A stretch of DNA of 45,502 bases, from contig DFGJ01000015.1 of assembly GCA_002372375.1 (NCBI GenBank), positions 1-45,502 on the forward strand, given 5' to 3'. Below, one piece after another: positions 27,290 through 37,394 of the stretch (positions within the stretch are counted from its first letter, which is position 1; every line of letters starts with the position of its first letter). Below the pieces are notes generated by a model, which was not told the DNA's origin, made no database searches, and saw nothing but the letters and a program-made list of their open reading frames with translations. The position numbers and the translations under genes were made by a program. This stretch comes from Ruminococcaceae bacterium UBA3753. Its GTDB lineage: Bacteria; Bacillota; Clostridia; Oscillospirales; Acutalibacteraceae.

Positions 27290-27660
27290 TGAACTTTTTG
27301 CAAAACACAAAGAGAACAAGCTTCATGTGTATAATACTTTCGGCGATATTCGAAACTACAGCATCATTGTTATCACTGGTAGAGTTTTTACTAGTAGAAT
27401 TATTAATACTGTTGCTGGCACCCAAGTCATTGTTTTAGGCCGTTATTAACTGTGCCTTGGCGCTTGTTTCAGACTCTATAATTTGCAACATCAGGCGCTC
27501 TACTATTTTCAACAGTTTGACTCCTTTTTGTATTGTCAGTGGGTAAAAAATCTTTAGATCCTCCATGTCCGTCCACACTTCTGCATTAAGCGCTACCAGG
27601 TGTACCCATACTATTGCCGATACTATTTGTGCTAATGAGAGTCACGTTTACAAACCCTTT
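27290..27660 (-). pseudogene. possible remnant of a Ser/Thr/Asn-rich protein gene
   Basis: The G+C content is higher than in the flanking AT-rich DNA. On the minus strand protein-like stretches appear in shifting frames, e.g. STNSIGNSMGTPGS, then DFLPTDNTKRSQTVENSRAP, then SNSINNSTSKNSTSDNND, broken by stops and frameshifts. The low-complexity Asn/Ser/Thr style is like the repeat region of the exported protein at the right edge. The identity is unknown; 26960-27290 holds nothing visible. Confidence 0.35.
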
Positions 27661-27683
27661 TCAAGATCTATTAACCAAATAGG

Positions 27684-28244
27684 CTACAAAATCTTCTCGT
27701 AATATGATTTCAATTTAGAAAAATCCGATATAGCTTCGTTTTTCATATTAGGATTCCTTAAAATAGCAGCAGGATGAAGAGTTGGCATGAAGATTAGATT
27801 CCTTTTTTTGAAAAACGTACCATGTTCTTTAGTAATTTTTATATCTGGTTTTATCATTTTCGCAGCGGCTATTCGACCCAGGCAAACAATAATACTTGGA
27901 CAAATCAACTTAAACTGTTCACGCAACCAAAATATACATTTTTCCTGCTCTTCCGGAAGAGGATCTCTGTTATTTGGAGGTCTGCATTTTACTATGTTAG
28001 CTATGTATATGTTCTTTTTTCGACTGAATCCAAATTCGTTCAACATCTCATCTAAAAGTCTCCCTGCTCTGCCAACAAATGGTTCGCCTTGTAAATCTTC
28101 ATTCTCACCTGGTCCCTCACCAACAAAAAGCACCTTGCTTTTAGTATTTCCCACACCGAAAACCACATTGTTTCTTTTTTCGGCAAGACGACATTTTAAA
28201 CAGAGTTTGCAGTCATTTTCAAGTTTTATCCAATCTTTATACAC
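27684..28244 (-). CDS. uracil-DNA glycosylase, family 4 (iron-sulfur)
   Basis: It removes uracil from DNA. 186 residues, as expected for the family. Cluster cysteines CKLCLKC are at the N-terminus, and two more Cys (KCRPP and VCLG) follow in the expected places. Catalytic and binding motifs: GEGPGENEDLQGEPFVGRAG, NIVKCRPPNNRDP and HPAAILRNP. The start is GTG at 28244 with AAAAAGGTG eight bases ahead. It stands alone. In an AT-rich genome this repairs deaminated cytosine. Confidence 0.94.
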   Translation of the reverse strand: MYKDWIKLENDCKLCLKCRLAEKRNNVVFGVGNTKSKVLFVGEGPGENEDLQGEPFVGRAGRLLDEMLNEFGFSRKKNIYIANIVKCRPPNNRDPLPEEQEKCIFWLREQFKLICPSIIVCLGRIAAAKMIKPDIKITKEHGTFFKKRNLIFMPTLHPAAILRNPNMKNEAISDFSKLKSYYEKIL

Positions 28245-28583
28245 AAAATTTTCACCTTTTTATTATCTGTTTAACAAGTTAATTTTACTAATTTAAAACT
28301 AATTACTCAACAAATTATAAATTCTCTTGGATTAAATTTTATAGAACAGAGGAATCATAAATAATTTTGCTCCGGAGACTTGAAAAATATCATTTTAAGA
28401 TAACAAAGTTCTTTTGCAATTTAAAGCAGAAAATATATTTTTGAAAGTTTCCACGAAATAACCATCTTTATATATTTTCTTCTTAAAGTTTTTAATTGAT
28501 TTAAGTCTGTATTTTGCTAAATTCAAAGAAGCTGAATAATCTGTTTTTTTACTTTTGATTAACGCCAGTCCGAAATTTTTTTA

Positions 28584-28612
28584 TGGATAATTTTTTTTCT
28601 CTATGATAGAAT
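28584..28612 (+). promoter_or_regulatory. candidate promoter and long leader of the helicase gene
   Basis: An extended -10 (TGATAGAAT, TAGAAT at 28607-28612) with a poor -35 (TGGATA at 28584-28589, 17-base spacing). Transcription from here gives a leader of about 240 bases before the ATG at 28860. Long leaders are known for cold-shock DEAD-box genes; no specific fold was identified. 28245-28560 has no gene. Confidence 0.35.
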
Positions 28613-28859
28613 CGCTGTAGCGTTTTTCTGTACGTATGTTCGAGTGCTTTGCTGAAGTTTTCGGCGTATATGTGTCGTTTTTTGTTAAATCTTGGTTGTA
28701 AGTAATTTGAATGTTAGTGCAGTTTTATGCGCCGCTGCGTTGACTGCTCATGTTTTTTGCTGTGTTAACGAAGTTTTAAATAACTTAATTCACAGTGTTT
28801 TTTTGTTCAAATTTTCGCAGTCTTCGCTGTTATTTTATTTTTTAGGAGATTTCATAAAG

Positions 28860-30512
28860 ATGAAGTTTTTGGATTTAGACATTTGTGAGGAAATAGTGAA
28901 AGCATTGGAGAAAATAGGTTTCGATGAAATGACTACCATTCAGGAAAAGGCCATACCGTTAATGATGTCAGGGGAAGACATTATAGGTAAGTCACAAACT
29001 GGAACGGGAAAAACTTTGGCTTTTGCTATACCGGCTATAGAAAAAGTAAAGAAAAATCTGGAGGGCGGCCTAACAGTGCTTGTTTTATGCCCTACCCGTG
29101 AATTGGTTTGCCAGGTCAATAATGAAATAAAAAAAATGTCTCAATTTTTACCCAGTATTAATTCTGTAGCAATTTACGGCGGAGTACCAATAGAACCGCA
29201 GATAGCTAAACTTAGAAATGCTAATATTGTTGTGGGAACACCGGGAAGAGTTATAGACCACATAAAAAGAAAAACTCTAAAACTGCATAACATAAATTTA
29301 GCAGTCCTTGATGAAGCGGATGAAATGTTGGATATGGGCTTTAGAGATGACATAGAAACTATATTGAATTCAATGCCGGCTGAAAAACAGGTGGTACTTT
29401 TCTCAGCAACAATGCCGCCTGAAATCCTGATGGTCACTAAAAAATATCAGAAAGATCCTAAGATTATAGAAATAAACAAAAAACAGTTGGCGGTAGCAGA
29501 TATAAAACAGGTGTACTACAATGTCCAATCCAGTCAAAAAATGGTAGCTTTAAACATGTTGCTTAAGTATCTTGCGCCTAAACTTGTTATTATATTTTGC
29601 AACACGAAGAAAGGCGTAGACGAATTAAACCTGTATTTGTATAAACACAAGTTTAACTCAAAAGCCCTGCACGGTGACATGAATCAAATTCAGCGCCAGA
29701 AGACTTTGGATGCTTTTAAGTATGCAAGCTCGGCCATATTAATTGCCACCGATGTTGCTGCTCGCGGAATAGATATCAGCGACATAGACTGCGTCGTTAA
29801 TTTTGATATCCCACAGAATATAGAGTATTACGTTCACAGAATAGGTAGAACTGGTAGAGCTGGTAAATCTGGATTGGCAGTGACCCTTTGTTCTGGTAGC
29901 AAAGAAATTTTTACATTAAAAAGAATCGCCAAAGTTACTAGGAGTAGCATAGTCGAAGAACGCTTCCCAGATGCTGAATCCATAAGAAATTCCATAAAAG
30001 AGAGGCAATTTTTAAAAATTAAAGACAGTATAAATAATCTTGTGGCTGGCAATCTTTGCGAAAAATATGTAGAACTTCTTTCTAGTGAGGGATTTTCCTT
30101 AGATCAAATTGCTAAGGGGGCACTAAATCTTTACTTTAAAAGTGAAGGATCCGTTGATGATGTGGTAGAAATAAGACCACCAGTTGAGAACCCTTACGAC
30201 AGAAGAGCTTTCTCAAAGTTTTCAGGGTCACGTGCCCTTTCGAGGAACAGGCAACTACGCAATAGTAGTGCGGTCAGATATAAACAGATTAGTATAAATT
30301 TTGGAAAAAACAACGCCGGCCTTGAACCTAAACATGTACTTGGTGCTATCACTTCGCAGAGTTCTCTTGAAGGAAAAGATATAGGACGTATAGACATCCG
30401 CGATGATATTACAGTGGTATCTGTAAAGGATGTTAAATTCGGGATGTTACTAGAAGAACTTGGAAAAAGATTTACGATAAAGGGTAGATTGGCAAAAATA
30501 GAGGCTTGCTAA
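28860..30512 (+). CDS. deaD: DEAD-box ATP-dependent RNA helicase with DbpA-type RNA-binding domain
   Basis: It unwinds RNA, in ribosome assembly and RNA decay. 550 residues from ATG 28860, with TTAGGAG ahead; the frame is open for 56 codons more, but that stretch is not helicase-like. All motifs are present: Q motif with TTIQEKAIPLM, SQTGTGKT, PTRELV, GTPGRVIDH, DEAD, SAT, IIFCNTKKGV, ARGIDI and HRIGRTGRAG. The C-terminal 75 residues (ISINFGKNNAG, VLGAIT, IGRIDIRDD, IKGRLAKI) form a DbpA/CsdA-like RNA-binding domain. The 3' end is duplicated directly downstream. The symbol follows domain layout; cshA would be an alternative. Confidence 0.93.
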   Translation: MKFLDLDICEEIVKALEKIGFDEMTTIQEKAIPLMMSGEDIIGKSQTGTGKTLAFAIPAIEKVKKNLEGGLTVLVLCPTRELVCQVNNEIKKMSQFLPSINSVAIYGGVPIEPQIAKLRNANIVVGTPGRVIDHIKRKTLKLHNINLAVLDEADEMLDMGFRDDIETILNSMPAEKQVVLFSATMPPEILMVTKKYQKDPKIIEINKKQLAVADIKQVYYNVQSSQKMVALNMLLKYLAPKLVIIFCNTKKGVDELNLYLYKHKFNSKALHGDMNQIQRQKTLDAFKYASSAILIATDVAARGIDISDIDCVVNFDIPQNIEYYVHRIGRTGRAGKSGLAVTLCSGSKEIFTLKRIAKVTRSSIVEERFPDAESIRNSIKERQFLKIKDSINNLVAGNLCEKYVELLSSEGFSLDQIAKGALNLYFKSEGSVDDVVEIRPPVENPYDRRAFSKFSGSRALSRNRQLRNSSAVRYKQISINFGKNNAGLEPKHVLGAITSQSSLEGKDIGRIDIRDDITVVSVKDVKFGMLLEELGKRFTIKGRLAKIEAC

Positions 30513-30558
30513 GAACTGTATAGATGTTTTTTCAAAATCTAACTTCTATACCTTCAGC

Positions 30559-30838
30559 TATAAACAGATTAGTATAAATTTTGGAAAAAACAACGCCGGA
30601 CTTAACCTAAACATGTACTTGGTGCTATCACTTCGCAGAGCTCTCTTGAAGGCAAAGATATAGGACGTATAGACATCCGCGATGATATCATAGTGGTGTC
30701 TGTAAAAGATGTTAAATTCGGGTTGTTATTGGAAGAGCTTGGAAAAAGATTTACGATAAAGGGTAAATTGGCAAAAATAGAGGCTTGCTAAGAACTGTAT
30801 AGATATTTTTTCAAAATCTAACTTCTATACCTTCAGCG
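30559..30838 (+). pseudogene. tandem duplicate of the helicase 3' end
   Basis: 30278-30558 and 30559-30838 are a direct duplication (period 281) covering the last 78 codons of the helicase, its stop and about 45 bases beyond. The second copy lacks a start and has a one-base deletion (cttgaacc became cttaacc), so it cannot encode a protein. Identity is high, about 95% by eye, so the event is recent. A GTATAGA...TCTATAC pair follows the stop in both copies. Confidence 0.93.
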
Positions 30839-30869
30839 GAAGTTTAGGTTTTATCTACAGGATAAAACT

Positions 30870-31274
30870 TTAACAGGAATTTAAGGTTATAAAAGCCCGG
30901 TGTGCAAGCGCAATTTTTCTGAAACCACGCGATTTATAATGATACAAGTTAAGGTTCTTCATCACATAAGCATCTAAAGTGCAAGTGGTTTGCTTGCCTG
31001 CCAAGAAGGACAGGCTGTTGTTAAGCTTATGGGTGCAGTTCATTACTAGCAAGCAAAGAACATGGTCGTCGTTTTAAAATAAAAGAGTGGCGTCTATTTT
31101 GATAAGCTGCGTCAAGGCATCTTCCAGCACTGTACACCTACCATTTACGCTATACACCCACTGCATCATCACACGTAATATGCTGAGGGCATTTCGAATT
31201 TGCGTTATTTTAACAAAACAACAGTATTCTCCCTTGAAAAGGTTGTTATATAAATCAAGTGAACCTAGGATGTT
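30870..31274 (-). pseudogene. unidentified remnant with one frame and one internal stop
   Basis: Read on the minus strand, one frame runs for 135 codons with a single stop in the middle: first half includes IRNALSILRVMMQWVYSVNG, second half NNSLSFLAGKQTTCTLDAYV. It has higher G+C and a more protein-like composition than the surroundings. There is no start codon with a ribosome binding site. Not recognised; it may be an old transposase or accessory gene. Confidence 0.35.
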
Positions 31275-31993
31275 CTATAGTAGAATTCTACAAAACTGTA
31301 ACGTAGAGAAACGTATTTCCGGATCTATTATTCATAAGTGAAAAATTTAGTCAATATTTTAAAAGTATATTTTTGAAAACCATAAAGTCTATTTAGTTCA
31401 GGCTATATATCTATTTTATGCAATTAAACAAATTTTATGTATCTACTACCAAAAACTGTAAAATATTACTTTTATAACTTCACATTTTATACGTCTTGAA
31501 TTTTAAAGTTCCGCTGGTAAGCAACAGTTTTATATTATTAATATAAAAAAATAGGTTTACTCTTTATTGTTTTATTACTTTTGCTTTGTAGCATTCCGTA
31601 TACAATAACACTAAAAAGGTATAAAATCACAGTTTTTTTATTTTAATATGCTTGTCTATTCTAGAAGTATTAGTCGAATACTAGCTTTATACTCTTGCCA
31701 GTAAGCATTATCAGGTACACCTTGTCTCCAAAATTTCTCCATATCCTAACCTACTGGCACAAAATTCGCTGCATGACATTAGTTTAAAATTCTATTTTGC
31801 AATTCTTTCATTCCCTCTTCCATAGGCACAAATAGTTTAGTTTTTTTATTGACACAAAGCACGTAGATTTAGTATCGATGCTATGGATAAAACATTGTCT
31901 GTACCGTATAACAAAAAGAAGGAAATTCCGAACTTAAAGCTCTATTCCTAAATATTTTTTATATACGACTTGCTTAAATGCTTAAAATCAGAT
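31275..31993. other. no gene seen, about 720 bases
   Basis: AT-rich, both strands full of stops. It lies downstream of acpS (minus strand) and past the remnant at 30870-31274. No repeats or stems were noticed. Confidence 0.45.
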
Positions 31994-32383
31994 TTAGAGG
32001 GAAGGATTTTTCCCTAATTTTTTTGAAAAACATAACACCACAGCACTTGCATACTTTCTGGTATGCGTAATACTTACAGAAAAGGACATACCACACAATC
32101 CTAACTTATTTAGCACTTGCTTGCTCACACCAATGCAAGGTGCCCCTCTTCTGTTTCTAAGAATCTGTACATCACGCAAATTTATTCCCGATATTCCCAC
32201 ACCAACTGCCTTCAAGAAGGCCTCCTTTGCGCAAAAATTAGCAGCAACACTTTCAGATTTAAATTTTCTTTCTTTCAATTGAAGGTACTCTTCGCTTCCA
32301 AAAGTTTTCTTCAAAAAATTTGGATGCTTCTTAATGACTTCCATTATGCGACAAATTTCTACTGTATCTATGCCAACTGTCAC
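31994..32383 (-). CDS. acpS: holo-[acyl-carrier-protein] synthase
   Basis: It transfers phosphopantetheine from CoA to acyl carrier protein. 129 residues, of family length. Landmarks: VGIDTVEICRI (the metal-binding Asp), FCAKEAFLKAVGVG (catalytic Glu and Lys) and VSITHTRKYASAVV. It starts with GTG at 32383; GAGG lies 13 bases ahead, a little far. The upstream DNA is three tandem, diverged copies of the first half of this gene and its leader, so the present promoter and ribosome binding site come from inside the array. The nearest unit has a different gap before the start. Confidence 0.95.
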   Translation of the reverse strand: MTVGIDTVEICRIMEVIKKHPNFLKKTFGSEEYLQLKERKFKSESVAANFCAKEAFLKAVGVGISGINLRDVQILRNRRGAPCIGVSKQVLNKLGLCGMSFSVSITHTRKYASAVVLCFSKKLGKNPSL

Positions 32384-33040
32384 AACGTAGTCTTTTCCTC
32401 ACTTTTCTCTAAAGGTACCATGCCGACAGCTCTTACAAAAGCCTTTTTCGCATAAAAATCAGCAACAACGCTTTCAGATTTAAATTTTCTTTCTTTCAAT
32501 CGAAGGTACTCTTCGCTTCCAAAAGTTTTCTTCAAAAAATTTGGATGCTTCTTAATGACTGCCATTATGCGACAAATTTCTACTGCATCTATGCCAACTG
32601 TTAATATAGTCCCTCCCCCCTCTTTTTTATATAAACTAATCCCTCTAAAACTACTATGAAAGTAGCTTTTAAAAATGCCTACTTTGCATAAAAATTAGCA
32701 GCGACACTTTCAGATTCGAACTTTCTTTCAACTGAGGGTACTATTCGTTTTCTAAAATTTGGATGTTCCTTAATGACTACTATTATGTGACAAATTTCTA
32801 CTGTATCTATGTAAACTGTTAATATAGTCCCTCCCCCCTCTTTTTTATATAAACTAATCTCTCTAAAACTACTATGAAAGTAGCTTTTAAAAATGCCTAC
32901 TTTGCATAAAAATTAGCAGCAACACTTTCAGATTCGAACTTTCTTTCAACTGAGGGTACCATTCGTTTTCTAAAATTTGGATGTTCCTTAATGACTACTA
33001 TTATGTGACAAATTTCTACTATATCTATGTCAACTGTTAA
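32384..33040 (-). pseudogene. three tandem fragments of acpS (period 218-221 bp)
   Basis: The landmark acaaatttctact, which encodes part of VEICRI, is found at 32351 in the gene and at 32572, 32790 and 33008. The first fragment still reads IKKHPNFLKKTFGSEEYLRL and KKAFVRAVGMV with few changes, but it lacks a start codon and its C-terminal half. The second and third are shorter through deletions and frameshifts and closely match each other. The junction gtccctcccccctcttttttatataaac is shared. In gene sense each leader carries a purine run GAGGGGGGAGGG that could serve as a ribosome binding site. Confidence 0.93.
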
Positions 33041-33261
33041 TATAGTTCTTTCCCCTCATTTTTATACAAACTAATTTCTCTAAAATCACTATATTAACTA
33101 CCTTCAAGAAATCTTATTTTGTACAAAAATTAGCTGTAATAAAAATGGATACAACAGACAAAACCGTACCACACGAGCAGAAAAACCGAAAACTCGCGGC
33201 TTTTTAGCTTTTAGTGGCCACACACCGAAAGTGGTTCCATTTATCTTCAACGTTTTGTATT

Positions 33262-35175
33262 TTAACACACATATCTGATTTTTGAAATACTGTATTTTGC
33301 GCTTCCTCCTGATATTGTTTTTAGCATCCCGTTCACATCAAAGCCCAAAGACGCGAGACTTGAGTCTACTGTATCATGCGGAACAAATTTATTCGCAATT
33401 GCTTTTAAAACAAATTTAGTATTAGAATCTGAATAATTAAGGAATTCACTTTTAAAAATTTGCCCTACTCCTCCATTCAGAATTCCCTCTTCAAAGAAAA
33501 AAACATTCCTAAAACCAGCAGCAATTTTTAACGCTTCTTCACTTACAGGCTTAATTTTGTTCAATTTTAAAACAGATACTTTCTTCCCACTCTCTATGAG
33601 TTGTTTCCTCGCCAACAAAGCATTAGAAAACAGTCTTCCATAAGTAATAATTAAAGTATCACACGGATCGTCGGATGGTAATAAATAGTAGTCGCCGTCA
33701 ATATCTACTTTGTGGCCAAAATCGTCTGGTTTATAAAGTTCACTTCCCTTAGGGTAACGTATAGCTATCAGCCCTTTGCCACGTTTAACTAACTTTTCTA
33801 AGATTGTTTCTAATTCAAATAAAAAACTCGGTGAATAAATCTCAACATTAGGTATAGTGTTTAGAAAAGGCACATCAAATATGCCTTGATGCGTTTCACC
33901 ATCTTGACCAACTATTCCAGCCCTGTCTATAGCCAATATAATTCTCAAATTCTGTAAAGCTGCGTCATGCAATATTTGGTCGTAACTTCGCTGCAAAAAA
34001 CTGGAGTAAACGGCAAAAACAGGGATCATACCCTTGGCCGCTAGACCTGCTGCAAAAGTTACAGCATGTTCTTCAGCTATTCCTACGTCAAAAAAGCGAT
34101 CTTTAAAGCATTTAGAAAAAGCATTAAGTCCCGTTCCATCCTTCATCGCGGCCGTTATGGCACAAACTCTATTATCATTTTTTGCAATCTTACATATCTT
34201 TTCACCAAAAACTGAAGAAAAAGTCTTTCTTTCAGCTTTTCTATTCCCTGTACCCGTGTTAACGTCAAAGTTAGACGTTCCATGATATTCCTGTGGCTTT
34301 TTCTCAGCAAAAATATACCCCTTCCCTTTTACAGTTCTTACATGTAAAAGTACAGGTTTCTTTATATTTTTTATTACACTTAAGGCTTTAATAAGTTCTT
34401 CTAAATTATGTCCATCAGAAACAAAATAGTAGAGAAATCCCATATTCTCAAAAATAGTTCCGTACAAAAATTTTTTTAAAGCAGATTTTGAATAAAGCAA
34501 AGTTCTTCTGATGGCATCACCTATTACCGGCAATTTTCCTAACGACCATGCAACAGCTCCTTTAGCCCTCAAGTAACTAGCCTTTAGTCTAACGGCCGAT
34601 AGGTATCTTGCGATAGCACCTACATTTCTAGATATAGACATCTTGTTATCGTTAAGAATAACTATAAAATTTCTTCCCAAAGATCCTGCATTGTTAAGAC
34701 CTTCATAAGCAAGACCTCCTGTAAGAGCACCATCACCAATCACAGCTACTGTTTTAGAATCACTTCTGCCAGATAAATTTTTTGCCTCACTTATTCCTAG
34801 AGCAGCAGATATAGAAGTACTGCTGTGTCCTGTACCAAAACTATCGAAAATACTTTCAGCTATCTTCGGAAATCCGGAGATTCCTCCCTTTTTTCGTATG
34901 GTATATAGCTCATCTAGTCTTCCCGTCAAGATTTTATGCGTATAGCTTTGATGACCAACATCCCATACTATATCGTCTTTTTTAAAATCAAAGACCTTAT
35001 GCAAAGCAACAGTAAGCTCAATTACCCCCAAATTAGACGCTAGGTGACCTCCATTTTTAGAAACAACGTCTACAATCTTGTCCCTTATTTCTCCGCACAA
35101 AATACGAAGTTCATTTAAGCGCAAATTTTTTAAGTCATCTGGAAACTTTAATTTATCTAACATTTTTTCTCGCAT
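33262..35175 (-). CDS. dxs: 1-deoxy-D-xylulose-5-phosphate synthase
   Basis: First enzyme of the MEP pathway: it condenses pyruvate and glyceraldehyde 3-phosphate with thiamine diphosphate. 637 residues (family about 620). TPP motif GDGALTGG ... NDNKMSIS; the N-terminal HLASNLGVIELT and DVGHQSYTHKILTGR; the pyrimidine domain with DVGIAEEHAVTFAAGLA and FLQRSYDQILHD; DRAGIVGQDGETHQG; the C-terminal transketolase domain ends near HDTVDSSLASLGFD. The start is 35175 (AAGG five bases ahead) or 35163. It leads the minus-strand isoprenoid/exonuclease VII series, but 1.3 kb of non-coding DNA separates it from ispA, whereas in relatives they adjoin. Confidence 0.96.
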   Translation of the reverse strand: MREKMLDKLKFPDDLKNLRLNELRILCGEIRDKIVDVVSKNGGHLASNLGVIELTVALHKVFDFKKDDIVWDVGHQSYTHKILTGRLDELYTIRKKGGISGFPKIAESIFDSFGTGHSSTSISAALGISEAKNLSGRSDSKTVAVIGDGALTGGLAYEGLNNAGSLGRNFIVILNDNKMSISRNVGAIARYLSAVRLKASYLRAKGAVAWSLGKLPVIGDAIRRTLLYSKSALKKFLYGTIFENMGFLYYFVSDGHNLEELIKALSVIKNIKKPVLLHVRTVKGKGYIFAEKKPQEYHGTSNFDVNTGTGNRKAERKTFSSVFGEKICKIAKNDNRVCAITAAMKDGTGLNAFSKCFKDRFFDVGIAEEHAVTFAAGLAAKGMIPVFAVYSSFLQRSYDQILHDAALQNLRIILAIDRAGIVGQDGETHQGIFDVPFLNTIPNVEIYSPSFLFELETILEKLVKRGKGLIAIRYPKGSELYKPDDFGHKVDIDGDYYLLPSDDPCDTLIITYGRLFSNALLARKQLIESGKKVSVLKLNKIKPVSEEALKIAAGFRNVFFFEEGILNGGVGQIFKSEFLNYSDSNTKFVLKAIANKFVPHDTVDSSLASLGFDVNGMLKTISGGSAKYSISKIRYVC

Positions 35176-35346
35176 GGTACCTTAAGCTTTCGTTTATTGA
35201 GAAACTTTATTGAAACCCAGTCAACCCCGGTTAATTATAACACATTAAAGGAGCAAAATAATTATAATTATAAATGCTTATAAAAATACACTATATTTTA
35301 AACATAAAGTTCCAGCAAAAAATCTCTCAACAGCTTTTTAACATAA

Positions 35347-35960
35347 ACGATAACCAAAAATCCCTCTAAATTACGAAATTGCTATAAAAATAGAAAATTA
35401 TACCCAAAAATAAATTAAAATTCAGGAAACATCCAAAGAAAGAGCTTCTGCAATTTGATACACTAATATTACTATCCTATGCAGTTCAAAATGTTCAAAA
35501 AAATTCGGTAAAATTTTTAAAAGTAAAAATTTAGCACTTGCAAAAAGTATTTGTATATGTTCCATTGTGTTTTGTGGTAATTTAGATACATAGCTTATCT
35601 GTATAGAATAAACTATCGACAAAATATAATGTCAATAAAAACTAAAAGTTTATAAAAATGCCAAAAATTCCTTTAAATTAAAAAAATGCTATAAAAACAG
35701 AAAATTCTACCCAAAAACAAATCAAAATTCAGGAAACATTCAAAGAAAGTGCTCCTGTAATTTAATACACTAATATTAATATCCTATGCAGTTCAAAATG
35801 TTCAAAAAAATTCGTTAAATTTTTAAAAGTAAAAATTTAACACATGCAAAAAGTATTTGTACATGTCCCGTTATATTTTGTGATAATTCAGCTACACGGC
35901 TTATCCGTATAGAATAAATTATCGGCAAAATATAATGTCAATAAAAACTAAAAATTTATA
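35347..35960. repeat. two-unit tandem repeat, period 307 bp
   Basis: 35347-35653 and 35654-35960 are direct copies, about 88% alike by eye. Landmarks: aggaaacat at 35424 and 35731, and cctatgcagttcaaaatgttc, gcaaaaagtatttg and aaaatataatgtcaataaaaa in both. There is no open frame conserved between the copies, so it is not a coding duplication. It lies upstream of dxs and may hold its promoter. Confidence 0.92.
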
Positions 35961-36518
35961 AAATGCTAATTATCAAGTATATTCACATATATTTTTCTGG
36001 AGACTAAAAAATATAAACTAAATGGCAGCGATCTGGAAATTTAATACTTTAATTAATGGTTTAATGCGCTTAAATACACCTGAACTGATCGGCAGATAAA
36101 AAACGAAATTTTTCCACTTTACTAATATATCTCAAGAATCAAAAAAGCTAATAAGTAAAAGACTAACCGCAATTATTCTGCATTTAAAAGTATTCTCTGA
36201 TTAAAAAACCACCAGAATGCCTAAAAATAGCAAACCAATAAAAAATAGACATCTAAAAACAACATCGAGCTGTAAATTAACGTCAAACAAAAAATTTGTG
36301 ATTCTGAACAAACTTTTTATTAAAAACTAACCAAACATCTGAGACAAATATACAATACAACCATCTATTTTTCAGAACTAAAGCCCTAAAAACACCTAAA
36401 AAACCTCTAATGTTTGTAAAAAAGACACTTCAAGACAACAGAATAATAGGCAACACTATACTCTAAAGACACTTAAGTTAACTGTACCTGGTCACACATT
36501 CATCGAAAGGAATAGAAA
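35961..36518. other. no gene seen, 558 bases
   Basis: A/C-rich on this strand with no credible frame, downstream of ispA. Some phrases (cctaaaaa, caaaaaact) recur loosely and might be very old repeat remains. Confidence 0.45.
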
Positions 36519-37391
36519 TTAGTAGTTTAAAAGCGTCGTCTTGAGCTCCTGCCCAAAGATGTTAATAAAAGATTTTTCATCCAAACAAAAATTTTTCTTC
36601 ATTGTGTTCATTACATTAACTATCGTCTTATAAGCAATAACAGCAAAACCTCGCTCTGTTTCATCATCAAAACCAAAATCAGTAGAATAAGAACCATCTT
36701 TTAAATCATCTATAATCTGGTAGACAACTCCTATATCTTCCCCATACCTGTTAGCAGCCTCTACCTTCGTTTCATCCATCCCAGCCGCCAAACACCCTAA
36801 AGCACAAGCCGCACCAAATAATTTACCGGTTTTCTTAAGGTACAAAGTATCCATAGAACTCATGGGGCTAAAATCAGGCACCAAGCCTTTCATATCTTTT
36901 TTTAGAGAAAATTCCAACGCCTGACCATCCACCATTCCACTAGCACCACAACATTTAAATAAAATATTTGCAGCCTTAATCGAAACTTCAGTACCCAAAA
37001 GCTCCGTAGTCTCTTTCTCGGTTATAACCTCAGCAGCAAGTGAAAAAAGGGCATCACCAGCTAAGATAGCAAAGTTTTCTCCGTTAATAATATGGTTGGA
37101 CGGCTTACCCCTTCTTGTAACATCGTTATCCATACAGGGAAGATCATCATGCACCAAAGAGTATGTATGAATCATTTCTACTGCACAAGCAAGAGGCAAT
37201 GCTTTCTTTATATCACCATTACATAGATTGCAAAAACTTAAAGTCAAAAGGGGCCTTACGAGCTTTCCGCCAGAAAACAACGAATACTCCATAGCCCTAA
37301 GAAGCCTATTGTCACCTATTCCAACACTTCGAAGGAACTTACGCAATTTTTCATTTATTAATTTTTTGTACAAAACGATGTCATCAGGCAT
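36519..37391 (-). CDS. ispA: polyprenyl synthase (farnesyl/geranyl diphosphate synthase)
   Basis: It adds isopentenyl diphosphate units to allylic diphosphates. 290 residues. The first Asp-rich motif is DDLPCMDNDVTRRGKPSNH, the standard short-chain form; MIHTYSLVHDDLPCMD is typical of IspA. The second is IIDDLKD, but the following segment, usually GKxxGxDxxxxKxTY, is replaced by STDFGFDDETERGFAVIAYKT, so one helix is altered. ATG lies three bases after the xseB stop on the same strand, giving an xseB-ispA operon; AAAGGAGG occurs about 25 bases upstream inside xseB, too far to be sure. Confidence 0.93.
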   Translation of the reverse strand: MPDDIVLYKKLINEKLRKFLRSVGIGDNRLLRAMEYSLFSGGKLVRPLLTLSFCNLCNGDIKKALPLACAVEMIHTYSLVHDDLPCMDNDVTRRGKPSNHIINGENFAILAGDALFSLAAEVITEKETTELLGTEVSIKAANILFKCCGASGMVDGQALEFSLKKDMKGLVPDFSPMSSMDTLYLKKTGKLFGAACALGCLAAGMDETKVEAANRYGEDIGVVYQIIDDLKDGSYSTDFGFDDETERGFAVIAYKTIVNVMNTMKKNFCLDEKSFINIFGQELKTTLLNY

Positions 37392-37394
37392 AGA

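Noticed and set aside
28692..28859. N-terminal extension of the DEAD-box helicase
   Set aside because: The open frame starts with TTG, lacks a ribosome binding site and is unlike helicases, while ATG 28860 has TTAGGAG upstream and begins the Q-motif region.
31087..31341. 84-residue plus-strand frame
   Set aside because: No ribosome binding site; the minus strand of the same DNA reads more like former coding sequence.
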